Positions 51,542 to 61,033 of a DNA stretch of 64,000 nt are shown here, one piece after another (the first letter of the stretch is position 1; each line of letters opens with the position of its first letter). Made by a program: the position numbers and the translations under genes. The notes under the pieces were generated by a model. That model worked only from the letters and a program-made list of their open reading frames with translations. It had not been told where the DNA came from and searched no databases. This DNA comes from Calothrix sp. HK-06. Its GTDB lineage: Bacteria; Cyanobacteriota; Cyanobacteriia; Cyanobacteriales; Nostocaceae. The DNA lies in contig NZ_MRCD01000007.1 of the NCBI RefSeq assembly GCF_001904745.1, positions 62,001 to 126,000 of the forward strand. Reading direction: 5' to 3'.

Positions 51542-52345
51542 ATGAAGTGGTTTAACTTGAAGACAAAAGAAAATACACAAGAGTCTTCTTCATTAGACGA
51601 GCAAAGAGCTAAAATTTTGACGGAAATTGCCTTAAAGCTTCGTTCAACACGTGAAGAACACCAATTTAGTATAGATGACGTAGCTGCCTACACAAAAATA
51701 GCTCGTCGATTGCTACAAGCGATTGAGGATGCAAATTTTGATGATTTACCAGAACCTATTTATACCCAAGGTTTAATTAAGCGTTATGCTGATGCACTTG
51801 GATTTAACGGTATAGAACTTGCGAATAACTACCCAATAGGAGTTAACCGCGTTAATCGTATATCTGGGTGGAAAACCAATTCACAAGGTCAACTGCGACC
51901 AGCTCATCTGTACTTGATTTACGTTGGTTTAATCGTTTGCTCAGTAAGCGGTTTATCACACGTGTTAAATATTGCAACAGTTCCCAACAACTCTGAAAAG
52001 CAAGCAAAATCCCCATCATCACCATCTTCATCTAAAAACACCCAAGAGTTTGCGCTTCAACCTGCCATTAATAACGAAACAAGCGACGATAAAAATCGTC
52101 AAGTTCAGGTAGGGGTAACATTAAAAGACTCATCATGGATTCGTGTTGAAGCAGATGGCAAAACTGAATTTGAGGGTATACTTCCCCAAGGAACCCAGCG
52201 TACATGGAAAGCACAAGCACAACTTATAGTTCGTGCAGGTAACGCTGGAGGTGTAATGCTAAGTGTCAACCAGCAACAGCCAAAACCAATGGGAGAACCT
52301 GGTAAACCTGAAGAAATGAAAATCGCTGCAAATACCAGGCCTTGA
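51542..52345 (+). CDS. RodZ-like helix-turn-helix membrane protein
   Basis: The 267-residue protein has an N-terminal HTH domain (about 20-90: LRSTREEHQFSIDDVAAYTK, LLQAIEDANFDDLPEPIYTQ), a single membrane helix (LIYVGLIVCSVSGLSHVL, about 125-145), a proline/serine linker and a C-terminal DUF4115-like region (VGVTLKDSSWIRVEADGKTE). This is the RodZ plan; RodZ couples MreB to the wall in rod-shaped cells. ATG 51542 is favoured by AAGGAG 8 bases upstream over GTG 51533. Role in cell shape is inferred from the family. Confidence 0.85.
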   Translation: MKWFNLKTKENTQESSSLDEQRAKILTEIALKLRSTREEHQFSIDDVAAYTKIARRLLQAIEDANFDDLPEPIYTQGLIKRYADALGFNGIELANNYPIGVNRVNRISGWKTNSQGQLRPAHLYLIYVGLIVCSVSGLSHVLNIATVPNNSEKQAKSPSSPSSSKNTQEFALQPAINNETSDDKNRQVQVGVTLKDSSWIRVEADGKTEFEGILPQGTQRTWKAQAQLIVRAGNAGGVMLSVNQQQPKPMGEPGKPEEMKIAANTRP

Positions 52346-52388
52346 TTGGGAGTGTGGGAGAATGTCTATTTCTCACACTCCCACCCTC

Positions 52389-53903
52389 TCACCCTCTCAC
52401 CCTCTTTATTGGCGCCCTTCCATATAGTGTAGTTAAGTTTTTAAATTTGGTGATGAGTTCGGATGTTAGCTCATGGTCATGATATCGCCATTCCCAGTTA
52501 CCTTCAGCTTTACCTGGGAAATTCATGCGTGCATCTCCACCATGTCCCAAAACATCTTGTAATTGAATAATTGCTTGATTTGCAATTGAACTCAATGCCA
52601 ACCGGATAAAATCCCAGTGGGCACCGTCATGGTTTATATTACCTAGATACATTCGCAGTTTTTCTTTCTCCCAATCGCTCGCTTGGCTAAACCAACCCTC
52701 ACAAGTGTCATTATCATGAGAACCTGTGTAAACTACAGAGTTTCGAGTGTAATTAAATGGTAAAAACGGGTTTCCAGGGTCGGAACCAAAAGCAAATTGT
52801 AGTATTTTCATACCCGGAAATTCAAACTTGTCTCGTAATGCCTCAACTTCGGGTGTAATTACTCCCAAATCTTCAGCTAATATGGGTAATTTACCTAACT
52901 TTTTCGCAATTTTTTGAAATAATGCTTCACCGGGCGCCTTTATCCATTTACCATTTTCTGCTGTTTCTTCACCTTGGGGAACTGCCCAATACGCTTCAAA
53001 TCCTCGAAAATGGTCAATACGAATAATATCAACGTAGTCGAGCATGACTTCAAAACGTTTGATCCACCACGCAAAGTCTTGTTTCTCTAATTGTGCCCAA
53101 TTGTAAACAGGGTTTCCCCACAGTTGACCTGTAGCACTAAAATAATCTGGTGGAACTCCTGCCATTAATTCAGTTTCGCCTTTTTCATCCAAACAAAATA
53201 TTTCTGGATTTGCCCATACATCTGCACTATCGTGAGCAACATAAATTGGGATATCACCAATAATTTCGATACCACGCTGGTTTGCGTAGGTTTTAAGTTG
53301 TGACCATTGATGAAAAAATTGAAACTGAACGAATTTTTGGTAAAATATCAATTCTTCGAGTTCTTTATGCGCGGTGGCAATACTATCGGGTTTGCGTTTT
53401 GCATATCCTGGTTCCCAGGTGTACCAACTGGCGCCATTATGTGATTCTTTTAACGCCATAAACAAAGCATAATCATTTAGCCAGTTAGCTTTGAATTCAC
53501 AAAATGTGTCAAACGCTTTGCGCTGTTTTGAAGTTGCTTGACTTTTAAAGTTTTTACAAGCAATTTTGAGTAAATTGGTTTTGTAAGGAAATACAGCCTC
53601 GAAATCGACTTTGTGCGTCATAAAATCGGGTATATTACCAAAGTCCCAATCTGCCAGCAAATTGTCTTCGCGTAATTTGTCTAAACTAATTAAAAATGGA
53701 TTACCTGCCATTGCTGAGTAACACATGTATGGGGAATTACCATACCCGGTAGGACCAAGCGGTAAAACTTGCCAGTACTGTTGATTACTACTTTCTAAAA
53801 AATCAATGAAACGATAAGCCTCGTATCCTAAATCCCCAATTCCAAATCGACTGGGAAAACTAGTAGGATGCAGTAAAACACCACTGGACCTCGGAAATGG
53901 CAT
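52389..53903 (-). CDS. malQ: 4-alpha-glucanotransferase (disproportionating enzyme)
   Basis: MalQ transfers alpha-1,4-glucan chains during glycogen metabolism. The 504 residues include the GH77 blocks: [21 protein letters not shown] at the N terminus, [17 protein letters not shown], the nucleophile region [12 protein letters not shown], acid/base [11 protein letters not shown] and GSHDNDT. Length is normal for the short bacterial and plastid type. It is one of the most conserved genes in the window. It is divergent from the Nudix gene (37 bp). Confidence 0.97.
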   Translation of the reverse strand: MPFPRSSGVLLHPTSFPSRFGIGDLGYEAYRFIDFLESSNQQYWQVLPLGPTGYGNSPYMCYSAMAGNPFLISLDKLREDNLLADWDFGNIPDFMTHKVDFEAVFPYKTNLLKIACKNFKSQATSKQRKAFDTFCEFKANWLNDYALFMALKESHNGASWYTWEPGYAKRKPDSIATAHKELEELIFYQKFVQFQFFHQWSQLKTYANQRGIEIIGDIPIYVAHDSADVWANPEIFCLDEKGETELMAGVPPDYFSATGQLWGNPVYNWAQLEKQDFAWWIKRFEVMLDYVDIIRIDHFRGFEAYWAVPQGEETAENGKWIKAPGEALFQKIAKKLGKLPILAEDLGVITPEVEALRDKFEFPGMKILQFAFGSDPGNPFLPFNYTRNSVVYTGSHDNDTCEGWFSQASDWEKEKLRMYLGNINHDGAHWDFIRLALSSIANQAIIQLQDVLGHGGDARMNFPGKAEGNWEWRYHDHELTSELITKFKNLTTLYGRAPIKRVRG

Positions 53904-53940
53904 AAATATTCACCAATTAACAAATATAAACACGAATTCC

Positions 53941-54375
53941 ATGTATCGAAATCCGGCGCCAACAGTTGATATCATCATCGAACTAATCGACCGTCCTCAT
54001 CGACCAATAGTCTTAATTGAACGTCATAACGAACCATTTGGATGGGCAATTCCAGGTGGATTCGTAGATTATGGCGAATCAGTTGAGGTTGCGGCAAAGC
54101 GTGAAGCACAAGAAGAGACTGGTTTACAGGTTGAGTTAGTCAAGCAATTTTTAGTTTACTCTGACCCCAGTCGCGACCCGCGCAAGCACACATTAAGTAT
54201 TGTATTCCTAGCAACCGCTACAGGTACACCCCAAGCCGGTGATGATGCAAAGAGTTTAGATATATTTGAACAGTGGCGCCTGCCCAGCAATTTATGTTTC
54301 GACCACAATAAAATTTTGCACGATTATTGGCAATACCGTAATTATGGTATACGTCCACGCCTGGGGGCGGGTTAA
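53941..54375 (+). CDS. NUDIX hydrolase
   Basis: The 144-residue protein contains an exact Nudix box (about 39-61: GFVDYGE, seven residues, REAQEETGL). Upstream [20 protein letters not shown] resembles ADP-ribose- or NAD-type Nudix proteins. Between the box and the end, [20 protein letters not shown] is typical. The substrate cannot be determined. It is divergent from malQ, with starts only 37 bp apart. The GGCGGGTT...AACCCGCC repeat starts at its stop codon. Confidence 0.9.
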   Translation: MYRNPAPTVDIIIELIDRPHRPIVLIERHNEPFGWAIPGGFVDYGESVEVAAKREAQEETGLQVELVKQFLVYSDPSRDPRKHTLSIVFLATATGTPQAGDDAKSLDIFEQWRLPSNLCFDHNKILHDYWQYRNYGIRPRLGAG

Positions 54376-54416
54376 CCCATAACCTATCATTTTAAAGACA
54401 ATCCCTCTAAACCCGC
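54364..54416. repeat. GGGCGGGTTAA...TAAACCCGCCC repeat after the Nudix gene
   Basis: Arms GGGCGGGTT (overlapping the Nudix stop) and AACCCGCCC form a foldback over about 53 bp. Same family as at 18365 and 31673. Confidence 0.55.
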
Positions 54417-54467
54417 CCTGGTATTATGTAGTGTATTATTGTGGAACGGGCATCCCTGCTCGTTGGC

Positions 54468-54656
54468 GATATTTGGTAATGGGGCGCCGAAACAATATTT
54501 TGCGTGAATATGTATATTTGTGGTTAACCTGATATTTGGTAATGGGGCGGGTTTACGATATTTTGCGTGAATATGTATGTTATGGGTTAACCCGATATTT
54601 GGTAATGGGGCGGGTTTACGATATTTTGCGTGGATATGTATGTTATGGGTTAACCC
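54468..54656. repeat. Three tandem copies of a 63-bp unit
   Basis: The units start at 54468, 54531 and 54594, each beginning GATATTTGGTAATGGGGCG, with a few substitutions between them. Each unit contains GGGCGGGTTTA near its start and GGGTTAACCC at its end (changed in unit 1), so it carries the dispersed-repeat arms inside. 63 is a multiple of 3, so both strands stay open through the array and give false ORFs. A solo hairpin (GGGCATCCCTGC type) sits just before at 54443. Confidence 0.85.
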
Positions 54657-54660
54657 GCCC

Positions 54661-55386
54661 CTACCAGGCCGTCGCTGTACCAAATATCGAAATTGTGTCC
54701 CCTTGTATTTTTACGTCCTGGACGGACATTGGAACTAATGCGCGTTCGCGGGAAATGCGTTGATTGATAAATTCCTGGGAAATACCTAAATGTTTAGATA
54801 ATTCTTCTACAGTCATGCTCACATTCGCCAGTTTTATGCTAAATGAATCTAGAGCAATTTTTTGATTTTTGACTATTGGTGTGCCTTCAACTTCAATGTA
54901 TACAGGACGGTCTTTAATGATAGGTAAATTTAAAAAAGCTTGTGCTAAGTCCCCACGTCCACCTTGTAACTCTTTATGCTGCGTCAGTTCTTGTAAATTA
55001 ATAACGGCGCCTATAACTAACTTACCATCACGAAACTGAGTATTTTTACCTACAATAATTTTTTCTAATTCAGCATCGCTTGCTATTTTCTCCTTCACCT
55101 GCATCTCTGAGAAAATTAAACGATTTACTTCATCTGCTTTTAACTCGACCTTTCCAACTCGCTCACCTGCTAATGCTTGTTTTTGTAATGTATTACTAAC
55201 TTTGCTCCAAATTTCTTCGCGCGTTAATTCTTTCGGTTTGGTTTCGTTTACTGGAGTTGCACTAGGTGTTGGCACCGTTTTTACATACCAACTAGGTAGG
55301 TAGGTGGCTTGGTGCCATATTACTATTGAGACTACAAGAATAATACCGAAGGTGCCGCTACCGAACCACAGAAACCGCTTTAACAT
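54661..55386 (-). CDS. Membrane-anchored protein of unknown function
   Basis: The 241-residue protein has one N-terminal membrane helix (FGSGTFGIILVVSIVIW, about 8-25), a proline-rich linker (about 38-55) and a soluble domain with conserved-looking ADEVNRLIFSEMQVKEKIA, FRDGKLVIGAVINLQELTQ, and a final IKIQGDTISIFGTATAW-like strand. It is anchored with its bulk on the outer face. I do not recognise the family; similar proteins are probably cyanobacterial. The gene's 3' end abuts the 63-bp tandem repeat. Confidence 0.65.
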   Translation of the reverse strand: MLKRFLWFGSGTFGIILVVSIVIWHQATYLPSWYVKTVPTPSATPVNETKPKELTREEIWSKVSNTLQKQALAGERVGKVELKADEVNRLIFSEMQVKEKIASDAELEKIIVGKNTQFRDGKLVIGAVINLQELTQHKELQGGRGDLAQAFLNLPIIKDRPVYIEVEGTPIVKNQKIALDSFSIKLANVSMTVEELSKHLGISQEFINQRISRERALVPMSVQDVKIQGDTISIFGTATAW

Positions 55387-55532
55387 AACTCTGACTCTTT
55401 ATTTATATATAAGACTAAACAAAAAACCAAAAGTTGCTACCGCAGTGTAACCCAATATAAACTAAACACTAATTATACCCAAGCACTTAAACAAGACGAA
55501 TATACTAGGTGAAGTGTATAAAAAAGTGCAAT

Positions 55533-56741
55533 ATGGACGTGCAAGAACTTTTAGAAAAATACGGACAAGGTGAAAGAAACTTTGAGAGGGCAAAGTTAAA
55601 TGGGATAAACCTCAAAGGCGCCGACTTAAGTGGTATAAATTTACAATATGCTGATTTATCTGAAGCTGATTTAAGCGATGTTAACCTGAACAAAGTCAAG
55701 CTACATAATATAAATTTGAGCAATGCTTGTCTGAGAGGTGCGAGCTTGAAAAATGCTAGCTTGGACTCAGCTAATTTAAGTAAAGCAATACTATGTCAAG
55801 CTGATTTAACTCAAGCAAGTTTAACTTCTGCTAATTTAAAAAATAGTAATTTTGAACAAGCCAATTTAAATGGAGCAAATTTATCTTCTGCTAACTTAGT
55901 TTTGGCAAATTTAGTAGGCACCAGTTTAGTCAAAGCAAACTTATCGAGTGCTAATTTAACTTCTGCTAATTTAGAGAAAGCCGATTTAAATCGAGCTATA
56001 TTAACTACTGTTAAACTTGTATATGCTAATCTTGAGTTTGCCGAATTTCAGTTAAGTAATTTATCAAAATCAGATTTGTCAGGCGCCAATTTAAAAAATG
56101 CTTATCTTGTGGGAGCAAATATTGAAGATTGTAATTTGACTGCATCGTGTTTACAATTTGCCAACTTAGAGGTAGCATCGCTGCAAAGAACAAATTTAAT
56201 TAGTGCAAATCTTGATGGCGCCAATCTAAAAAAAGTAGATTTAACACAAGCTAATATTTATGGTGTGAGTTTTAATAATACTGACCTAACAGATGCGATA
56301 ATGCCAGATGGGCAAATTAATATAACTAACCCTTCCACTTATCAATCATTTATGACACGTCAAGTAATTCGTACTGACAAAGCACCTGCACCCGTTGGAC
56401 CATATAACCAAGCTATTGTAGCATCTGGACAAATGGTATTTGTTGCAGGACAAATTGCTATTGACCCAAGACTTGGTGATGTTCTTTACAAAGATGATGT
56501 AACTAAGCAAACCGAGCAAGTCATGGCAAACCTAGAAGCAATTCTAACTGCTGCTGGCGCCACATTTGAAAACGTCGTTAAAACTGGTGTATTTCTCAAA
56601 GATATGAACGACTTTGCCGCAATGAATGCTGTATACGCTAAGTATTTCTCAGCAGACTCGGCGCCTGCGCGCGCTTGTGTGGAAGTATCGCGCTTACCCA
56701 AAGATGTATTAGTAGAGATTGAGTGTATCGCTGTGATTTAA
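55533..56741 (+). CDS. Pentapeptide-repeat protein fused to RidA/YjgF domain
   Basis: The 402-residue frame has an N-terminal helix ([17 protein letters not shown]), about 50 pentapeptide repeats (A(D/N)Lxx, about 20-250) that form a right-handed quadrilateral helix, and a last repeat ending [11 protein letters not shown] linker leads to a complete RidA domain (about 274-402: [37 protein letters not shown]). RidA removes reactive enamines/imines made by PLP enzymes. RidA normally starts at MTRQVIRT, which is Met274 here, so an internal start at 56352 could make free RidA, but no Shine-Dalgarno precedes it. Start ATG 55533 is chosen over GTG 55509. Confidence 0.85.
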   Translation: MDVQELLEKYGQGERNFERAKLNGINLKGADLSGINLQYADLSEADLSDVNLNKVKLHNINLSNACLRGASLKNASLDSANLSKAILCQADLTQASLTSANLKNSNFEQANLNGANLSSANLVLANLVGTSLVKANLSSANLTSANLEKADLNRAILTTVKLVYANLEFAEFQLSNLSKSDLSGANLKNAYLVGANIEDCNLTASCLQFANLEVASLQRTNLISANLDGANLKKVDLTQANIYGVSFNNTDLTDAIMPDGQINITNPSTYQSFMTRQVIRTDKAPAPVGPYNQAIVASGQMVFVAGQIAIDPRLGDVLYKDDVTKQTEQVMANLEAILTAAGATFENVVKTGVFLKDMNDFAAMNAVYAKYFSADSAPARACVEVSRLPKDVLVEIECIAVI

Positions 56742-56884
56742 CACATGGGAGGCGATAAACGGTTGGATTTCCTTCCGTTTTAGCGCCCTTTGTTAATATT
56801 TGCGAAGAATCTCAAAGGTTTCGAGATTTAAGAGATGCTTTACTGCGTTCAGCATGACATTATAGCCCACTTCAAAACATTGTC

Positions 56885-58909
56885 TTAATTTGTTAATATT
56901 TTGGCTATTGTGTTTAGTAAAATTTCGGGTTCGACGGGTTTTGATAGGTGGAATTGGAAACCTGCTTTAATTGCTTTTTGTTTTTCTTCTTCTGAAACGT
57001 TGGCAGTTAACGCAATTGCAGGAATTTTAATTTTAGTTTCTTTGGCTTCAAGTGAGCGTAAATTTTGTAGAAATATGTAACCGTCTTGTTCCGGCATACT
57101 AATATCGCTGATGATAATATGTGGCTGAAAATCTTGCAGGGTTATAAACGCTTGTACTACAGATGTTGCAGTTTTAACTTTGCCTCCAGAGTTTCTAAGT
57201 GTGAACTCCAAAAATTCGCAACAGTCTTTGTCGTCATCTACAACTAGTAACTCTATACCTGATAATGAGACTTCGGGACTTTCTAGAGTTTGTGGTAATT
57301 GCGGCGCCTCTTGGGTCAATATTGGTAATGTTACAGTGAATGTGGCGCCCATTCCTACACCTGGACTCGCTGCTGTGACTTTACCACCGTGTAATTCAAC
57401 GAGATTGTAAACTATTGCTAACCCCAGTCCTAACCCGTCTTTACTTCTTGTAGTTGTACTATCTGCACGACGAAACCTTTCAAATACGTGAGGCAAAAAT
57501 TCTGGACTAATTCCTTTACCTGTGTCAGTTACGGTAAATTCAGCTTGAGATGAATTATTAAGTGATAAATTTACTTCTACTCTTCCACGGGTTGGTGTAA
57601 ATTTAACTGCGTTGGTAAGTAAGTTAATAAAAATTTGCTGCAAACGATTAGAGTCACCAAATACATATCCTATCGAAGTGTCAAGCTTTGATACGAGATT
57701 AATTTGTTTGGCTTGAGCTAATGGAGTTATTACATCTATAGCTGCCTCTATAATATTTATCAACGTTACAGGCGCTTTCTTCAAACGAAGATTACCACGA
57801 ATCATTCGAGAAATATCGAGTAAATCTTCGATGAGTTGAGCTTGTGCTTTGGCATTGCGTTCAATGGTTTGCAATGCGCGAATTTTTGCCGCTTCGTCTA
57901 ATTTATAAGTTTGCATGAGTTTTGCCCAACCAAGTATCGAGTTTAAAGGCGACCGTAACTCATGCGATACTATTGCTAGAAATTCATCTTTTGTATTATT
58001 TGCCACTTCGGCTTCAGTACGCGCTGTTTCTGCTATCTCTAATAATGTTTCTTTTTCTTGGCGCCTTTCACGTAAAGCTGCTTCTATTTGTTTTTGTTTA
58101 GTAATATCGCTGTCAACAGAAGTAACATACCAAACATCTTGAATTTCGTCACGTTGAGAAGTTAAAGCTGCCTTAATCCACCTTAAACTACCGTCTTTAT
58201 GATAAAATCTGTATTCATAATCAATTGTCAGTTCGGCAAATATATCACCAAACTTTGGCATAATCACATTTTCTAAATCTTCTGGAAATACGCGCAACTG
58301 CCAAAGATTCTTATCTGCGACTAATTCAGTACTAGTATAACCAAAAACTGTCTCGCAACCTGATGAGTAGTAATCATATCGCCAATCATGGTTAGCATAT
58401 ACACAAAACCGACTAATTGAGACATTTACATTATTTAGAATAAAACTCAGCTTTTCTTCACTTTCACGCAGAGCTTGTTCTACCAAATTAAGTTCTGCTA
58501 ATTCATTTACGCATACTGCTTGAGTAGTTTGATTTTGCTCGATATCTATTTTTTTAACTGCGTTTATAACTGCTTCTATTAATACTTCTTTTGTTAATTG
58601 CTGCTTGACTAAATAATCTTCTGCTCCGTTTTTTATTGCTTTAACTGCTATTGCTACATCATTGTCACCTAGTATTATTATTTTTGGGCACTTCTTGCTA
58701 TATGATGCTTGTAATTTAGCTAAATAATTTAATTCATTAGAGTCTAGCAAAATTAAGTCAATTTGCTGTTTATTGCACAATAGTAAACTGGCACTAGACG
58801 ATTCTAGTAATACCCTGAATGTAAATTCCGATTCCAGTAAATAACGTCGAAGATTATCCGCAATTTCTGGAAAATTGCTAACTATTAACACTGTTGCTTG
58901 CTCTATCAT
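56885..58909 (-). CDS. Hybrid sensor histidine kinase (REC-PAS-HisKA-HATPase-REC)
   Basis: The 674-residue protein has an N-terminal receiver (about 5-120, Asp56), a PAS/PAC sensor (about 150-280), an active HisKA with SHELRSPLNSILGWAK (His316), HATPase with NLLTNAVKFT, DTGKGIS and GLGLGLAIV, and a C-terminal receiver (about 550-670, Asp in IIISDISMPEQDGY). It contains no membrane segment, so it is cytoplasmic. All catalytic boxes are intact, in contrast to the degenerate protein at 1945. The partner is unknown. It is convergent with the pentapeptide-RidA gene. Confidence 0.93.
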   Translation of the reverse strand: MIEQATVLIVSNFPEIADNLRRYLLESEFTFRVLLESSSASLLLCNKQQIDLILLDSNELNYLAKLQASYSKKCPKIIILGDNDVAIAVKAIKNGAEDYLVKQQLTKEVLIEAVINAVKKIDIEQNQTTQAVCVNELAELNLVEQALRESEEKLSFILNNVNVSISRFCVYANHDWRYDYYSSGCETVFGYTSTELVADKNLWQLRVFPEDLENVIMPKFGDIFAELTIDYEYRFYHKDGSLRWIKAALTSQRDEIQDVWYVTSVDSDITKQKQIEAALRERRQEKETLLEIAETARTEAEVANNTKDEFLAIVSHELRSPLNSILGWAKLMQTYKLDEAAKIRALQTIERNAKAQAQLIEDLLDISRMIRGNLRLKKAPVTLINIIEAAIDVITPLAQAKQINLVSKLDTSIGYVFGDSNRLQQIFINLLTNAVKFTPTRGRVEVNLSLNNSSQAEFTVTDTGKGISPEFLPHVFERFRRADSTTTRSKDGLGLGLAIVYNLVELHGGKVTAASPGVGMGATFTVTLPILTQEAPQLPQTLESPEVSLSGIELLVVDDDKDCCEFLEFTLRNSGGKVKTATSVVQAFITLQDFQPHIIISDISMPEQDGYIFLQNLRSLEAKETKIKIPAIALTANVSEEEKQKAIKAGFQFHLSKPVEPEILLNTIAKILTN

Positions 58910-59215
58910 TGCTACAGGACGCCGTTATTTAATCCACAATGCCGCACACTCAAGTTTACATATAGCAAAAAAGTACTAATTCTTGCAATACTTATAAAGA
59001 ATTAATTTTAAAATCCCAGAAACCGGGTTTCTACTTATTGTATTCATTAAAAAAGTCTATGTTTACACTGCTTGAATGTATCATCACTAACAATACTTAA
59101 ACTTTATACAAACAATTATTGACTTTTGTAGTGAAATGCTTAAAAATTTAAACTACGGATATTGAAACAAGTTCGCAATATTACTGCAAATATTTAGCTA
59201 AAGGGGTAACACGAA
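58910..59215. other. Divergent spacer upstream of phnD
   Basis: No gene is seen. It holds one solo AGAAACCGGGTTTCT palindrome (59018-59032) and a probable ribosome-binding AAGGGG before the ATG at 59216. No Pho box was identified with confidence. Confidence 0.4.
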
Positions 59216-60184
59216 ATGGCTCGGAGTCAAAAGGGTTTGCTTGGAATTAGTGCTGCGTCAGTAGCACTAGCCAGCATTGTTAGTTTTTTTGGTGGTGTGG
59301 TAGCAATTGCAAACCCTACTATTGGGAGTAAAGGGCAAACAATAGTCGCTCAAAATCCTGCAAGTCTTACAATTGTGTTCCCTAGCCGTTCAGATTCTAC
59401 AGATTTGCAAAATAAAGCAAATGCGGTAGCAGCATTTCTTTCTAGAGAATTGAGAATGCCTGTCAGAGCGCAGATTGGTGATGATACTGCTGCGGTTGAG
59501 GCACTACGCGCAAACCGGGCACAAGTTGCATTTTTGAGTAGTCGTCCAGCGCTCAAAGCTGCACAGTTAGCAAATGCAAGGCTATATCTTGCAGAAACCA
59601 GAGATAATTACTCAGGTAAATTTACATACAATTCTGTATTTGTTGTTCCAGCTAATAGTCCTTTAAAAACCCAAAGTAATGGCAGAGCAACACTTGCACA
59701 ACTTCGCGGTAAAAAAATGGCGTTTACATCCCCAACATCTGGTTCGGGATTCATTTTTCCTACAAGTGAATTAGTTCGCTTAGGATTGGTACAAAACCGT
59801 GATTCTTTGGGTAACTTTTTTGGTCAAGTAAGCTACGGTGGTAACTATAGCAAAGCTTTGCAAGCTGTTTTACGAGGTCAAGCTGAAGCCGCAGCAGTAT
59901 CAGAGTATGCTTTGTTCCCTCCTTACATAACCAACCAAGAACGCTCACAGCTACGAATTCTACACAAAATACCAGGTGTCCCAGCACATGGTGTAGCAAT
60001 TGATGATAGCGTTCCGGCGCCTATGCGTAACCGTCTTATCGCTGCGATGTTAAAACTGAATCAACCAGCAAATAATGGTTTGCTTCGTAATCTTTATAAC
60101 TCTAATGAGTTAGTTAGAGTAAACCACGACAGTCATCTGGCACCAGTCCGTGATGCACTTAAGCGTGCAGGTATTGACCCTTAA
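59216..60184 (+). CDS. phnD: Phosphonate/phosphite-type ABC transporter substrate-binding protein
   Basis: The 322-residue periplasmic protein has a signal-type N terminus (GISAASVALASIVSFFGGVV, cleavage near AIA or IVAQ). The mature part is of the PhnD family: IVFPSRSDSTDLQNKANAVA, FLSRELRMPVRAQIGDD, AQVAFLSSRPALKAAQL, then FVVPANSPLKT and FTSPTSGSGFIFPTSELVR. It should bind phosphonate, phosphite or phosphate-like anions. It is followed by the ATPase and permease genes on the same strand, with two hairpin repeats in the 105-bp gap that may lower expression of the distal genes. Confidence 0.9.
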   Translation: MARSQKGLLGISAASVALASIVSFFGGVVAIANPTIGSKGQTIVAQNPASLTIVFPSRSDSTDLQNKANAVAAFLSRELRMPVRAQIGDDTAAVEALRANRAQVAFLSSRPALKAAQLANARLYLAETRDNYSGKFTYNSVFVVPANSPLKTQSNGRATLAQLRGKKMAFTSPTSGSGFIFPTSELVRLGLVQNRDSLGNFFGQVSYGGNYSKALQAVLRGQAEAAAVSEYALFPPYITNQERSQLRILHKIPGVPAHGVAIDDSVPAPMRNRLIAAMLKLNQPANNGLLRNLYNSNELVRVNHDSHLAPVRDALKRAGIDP

Positions 60185-60192
60185 TTATGTAG

Positions 60193-60265
60193 GTTGGGTT
60201 CCGGCTTTGCGTAACCCAACGTTCTTTGTTATAAGCATTTGTTGGGTTCCGTTCCTCCACCCAAC
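60193..60265. repeat. Two GTTGGGT hairpins between phnD and phnC
   Basis: GTTGGGTT (60193-60200) with AACCCAAC (60213-60220) and GTTGGGT (60241-60247) with ACCCAAC (60259-60265). Two copies of the dispersed hairpin family sit in an operon gap. This is a classical place for differential expression of a binding protein versus its transporter. Confidence 0.6.
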
Positions 60266-60289
60266 CTACACTTCTAAGTTTTTAAAGCA

Positions 60290-61033
60290 ATGAATGAAAT
60301 AGTAATTGAATGTCGCGATGTCGAAACGGCTTTTTTAAAGTCGCTGCATCGTCCTATATTAAATCAAGTTAATTGCCAGATTCGACGCGGTGAGTTTGTA
60401 GCTCTATTGGGATTAAATGGCGCCGGAAAATCTACGTTGCTGCGTTCATTTGTTGGACTTACACAAGTTGTACAAGGTACAATTACTGTAGATGATATAC
60501 CAATGGCAAGTACTACGCTGCCAAAAATTAGGCGTACTGTTGGAATGTTATTTCAAGGAGGAGGTTTAATTGGCCAACTTAGAGCAGTGGAAAATGTTCT
60601 TTGTGGCAGGTTGGGAGCTAGAAAACCTTGGCAAACTTTATTTGGGTTTCCAAAACAAGATTATCGTTTAGCACTTCAACTACTCGACGAATTAGGATTG
60701 CACGAACATGCGTATCAAAAAACTAGTTCTTTAAGTGGTGGACAACAACAGCGAGTAGCTATTGCGCGCGCTCTAATACAGTCACCTCAAGTTCTTTTAG
60801 CCGATGAACCTATTACAGGTTTAGATGTAATGGCAGCTAAACAGGTGATGGACACCTTAGCAAAATTAAATAGTGAGCATGGTATTACTATAGTTACAGT
60901 CTTACACGATTTAGGTATTGCTGCAGAATATGCCCAGCGTGCGCTTGTACTTGATGCTGGACGTATTGTTTATGATGGCGCCTGTCATAACTTACAATCT
61001 GAATTTGCCCAAATTGGCTCTTTATCAAAATAA
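60290..61033 (+). CDS. phnC: Phosphonate-type ABC transporter ATP-binding protein
   Basis: The 247-residue ATPase has Walker A GLNGAGKST (about 42-50), ABC signature LSGGQQQRVAIARAL, Walker B VLLADEPITGLD and the switch His in VLHDLG. The PhnC family is indicated by the order in the operon and by QPILNQVNCQIRRGEFVALL-like sequence at the start. It probably drives uptake of the PhnD ligand. Its stop codon overlaps the start of phnE by one base (TAATG), so the two are translationally coupled. Confidence 0.9.
   Translation: MNEIVIECRDVETAFLKSLHRPILNQVNCQIRRGEFVALLGLNGAGKSTLLRSFVGLTQVVQGTITVDDIPMASTTLPKIRRTVGMLFQGGGLIGQLRAVENVLCGRLGARKPWQTLFGFPKQDYRLALQLLDELGLHEHAYQKTSSLSGGQQQRVAIARALIQSPQVLLADEPITGLDVMAAKQVMDTLAKLNSEHGITIVTVLHDLGIAAEYAQRALVLDAGRIVYDGACHNLQSEFAQIGSLSK

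Noticed and set aside
54468-54656. CRISPR array
   Set aside because: The units are contiguous 63-bp repeats with no unique spacers.
54387-54683. 98-residue repetitive ORF (THNIHIHAKYRKPAPLPNI units)
   Set aside because: It is the 63-bp tandem repeat read in frame, because 63 is divisible by 3. No start signal or family was found.
54536-54763. Plus-strand ORF in the same repeat
   Set aside because: It is also an artefact of the tandem repeat and overlaps the end of the real minus-strand gene.
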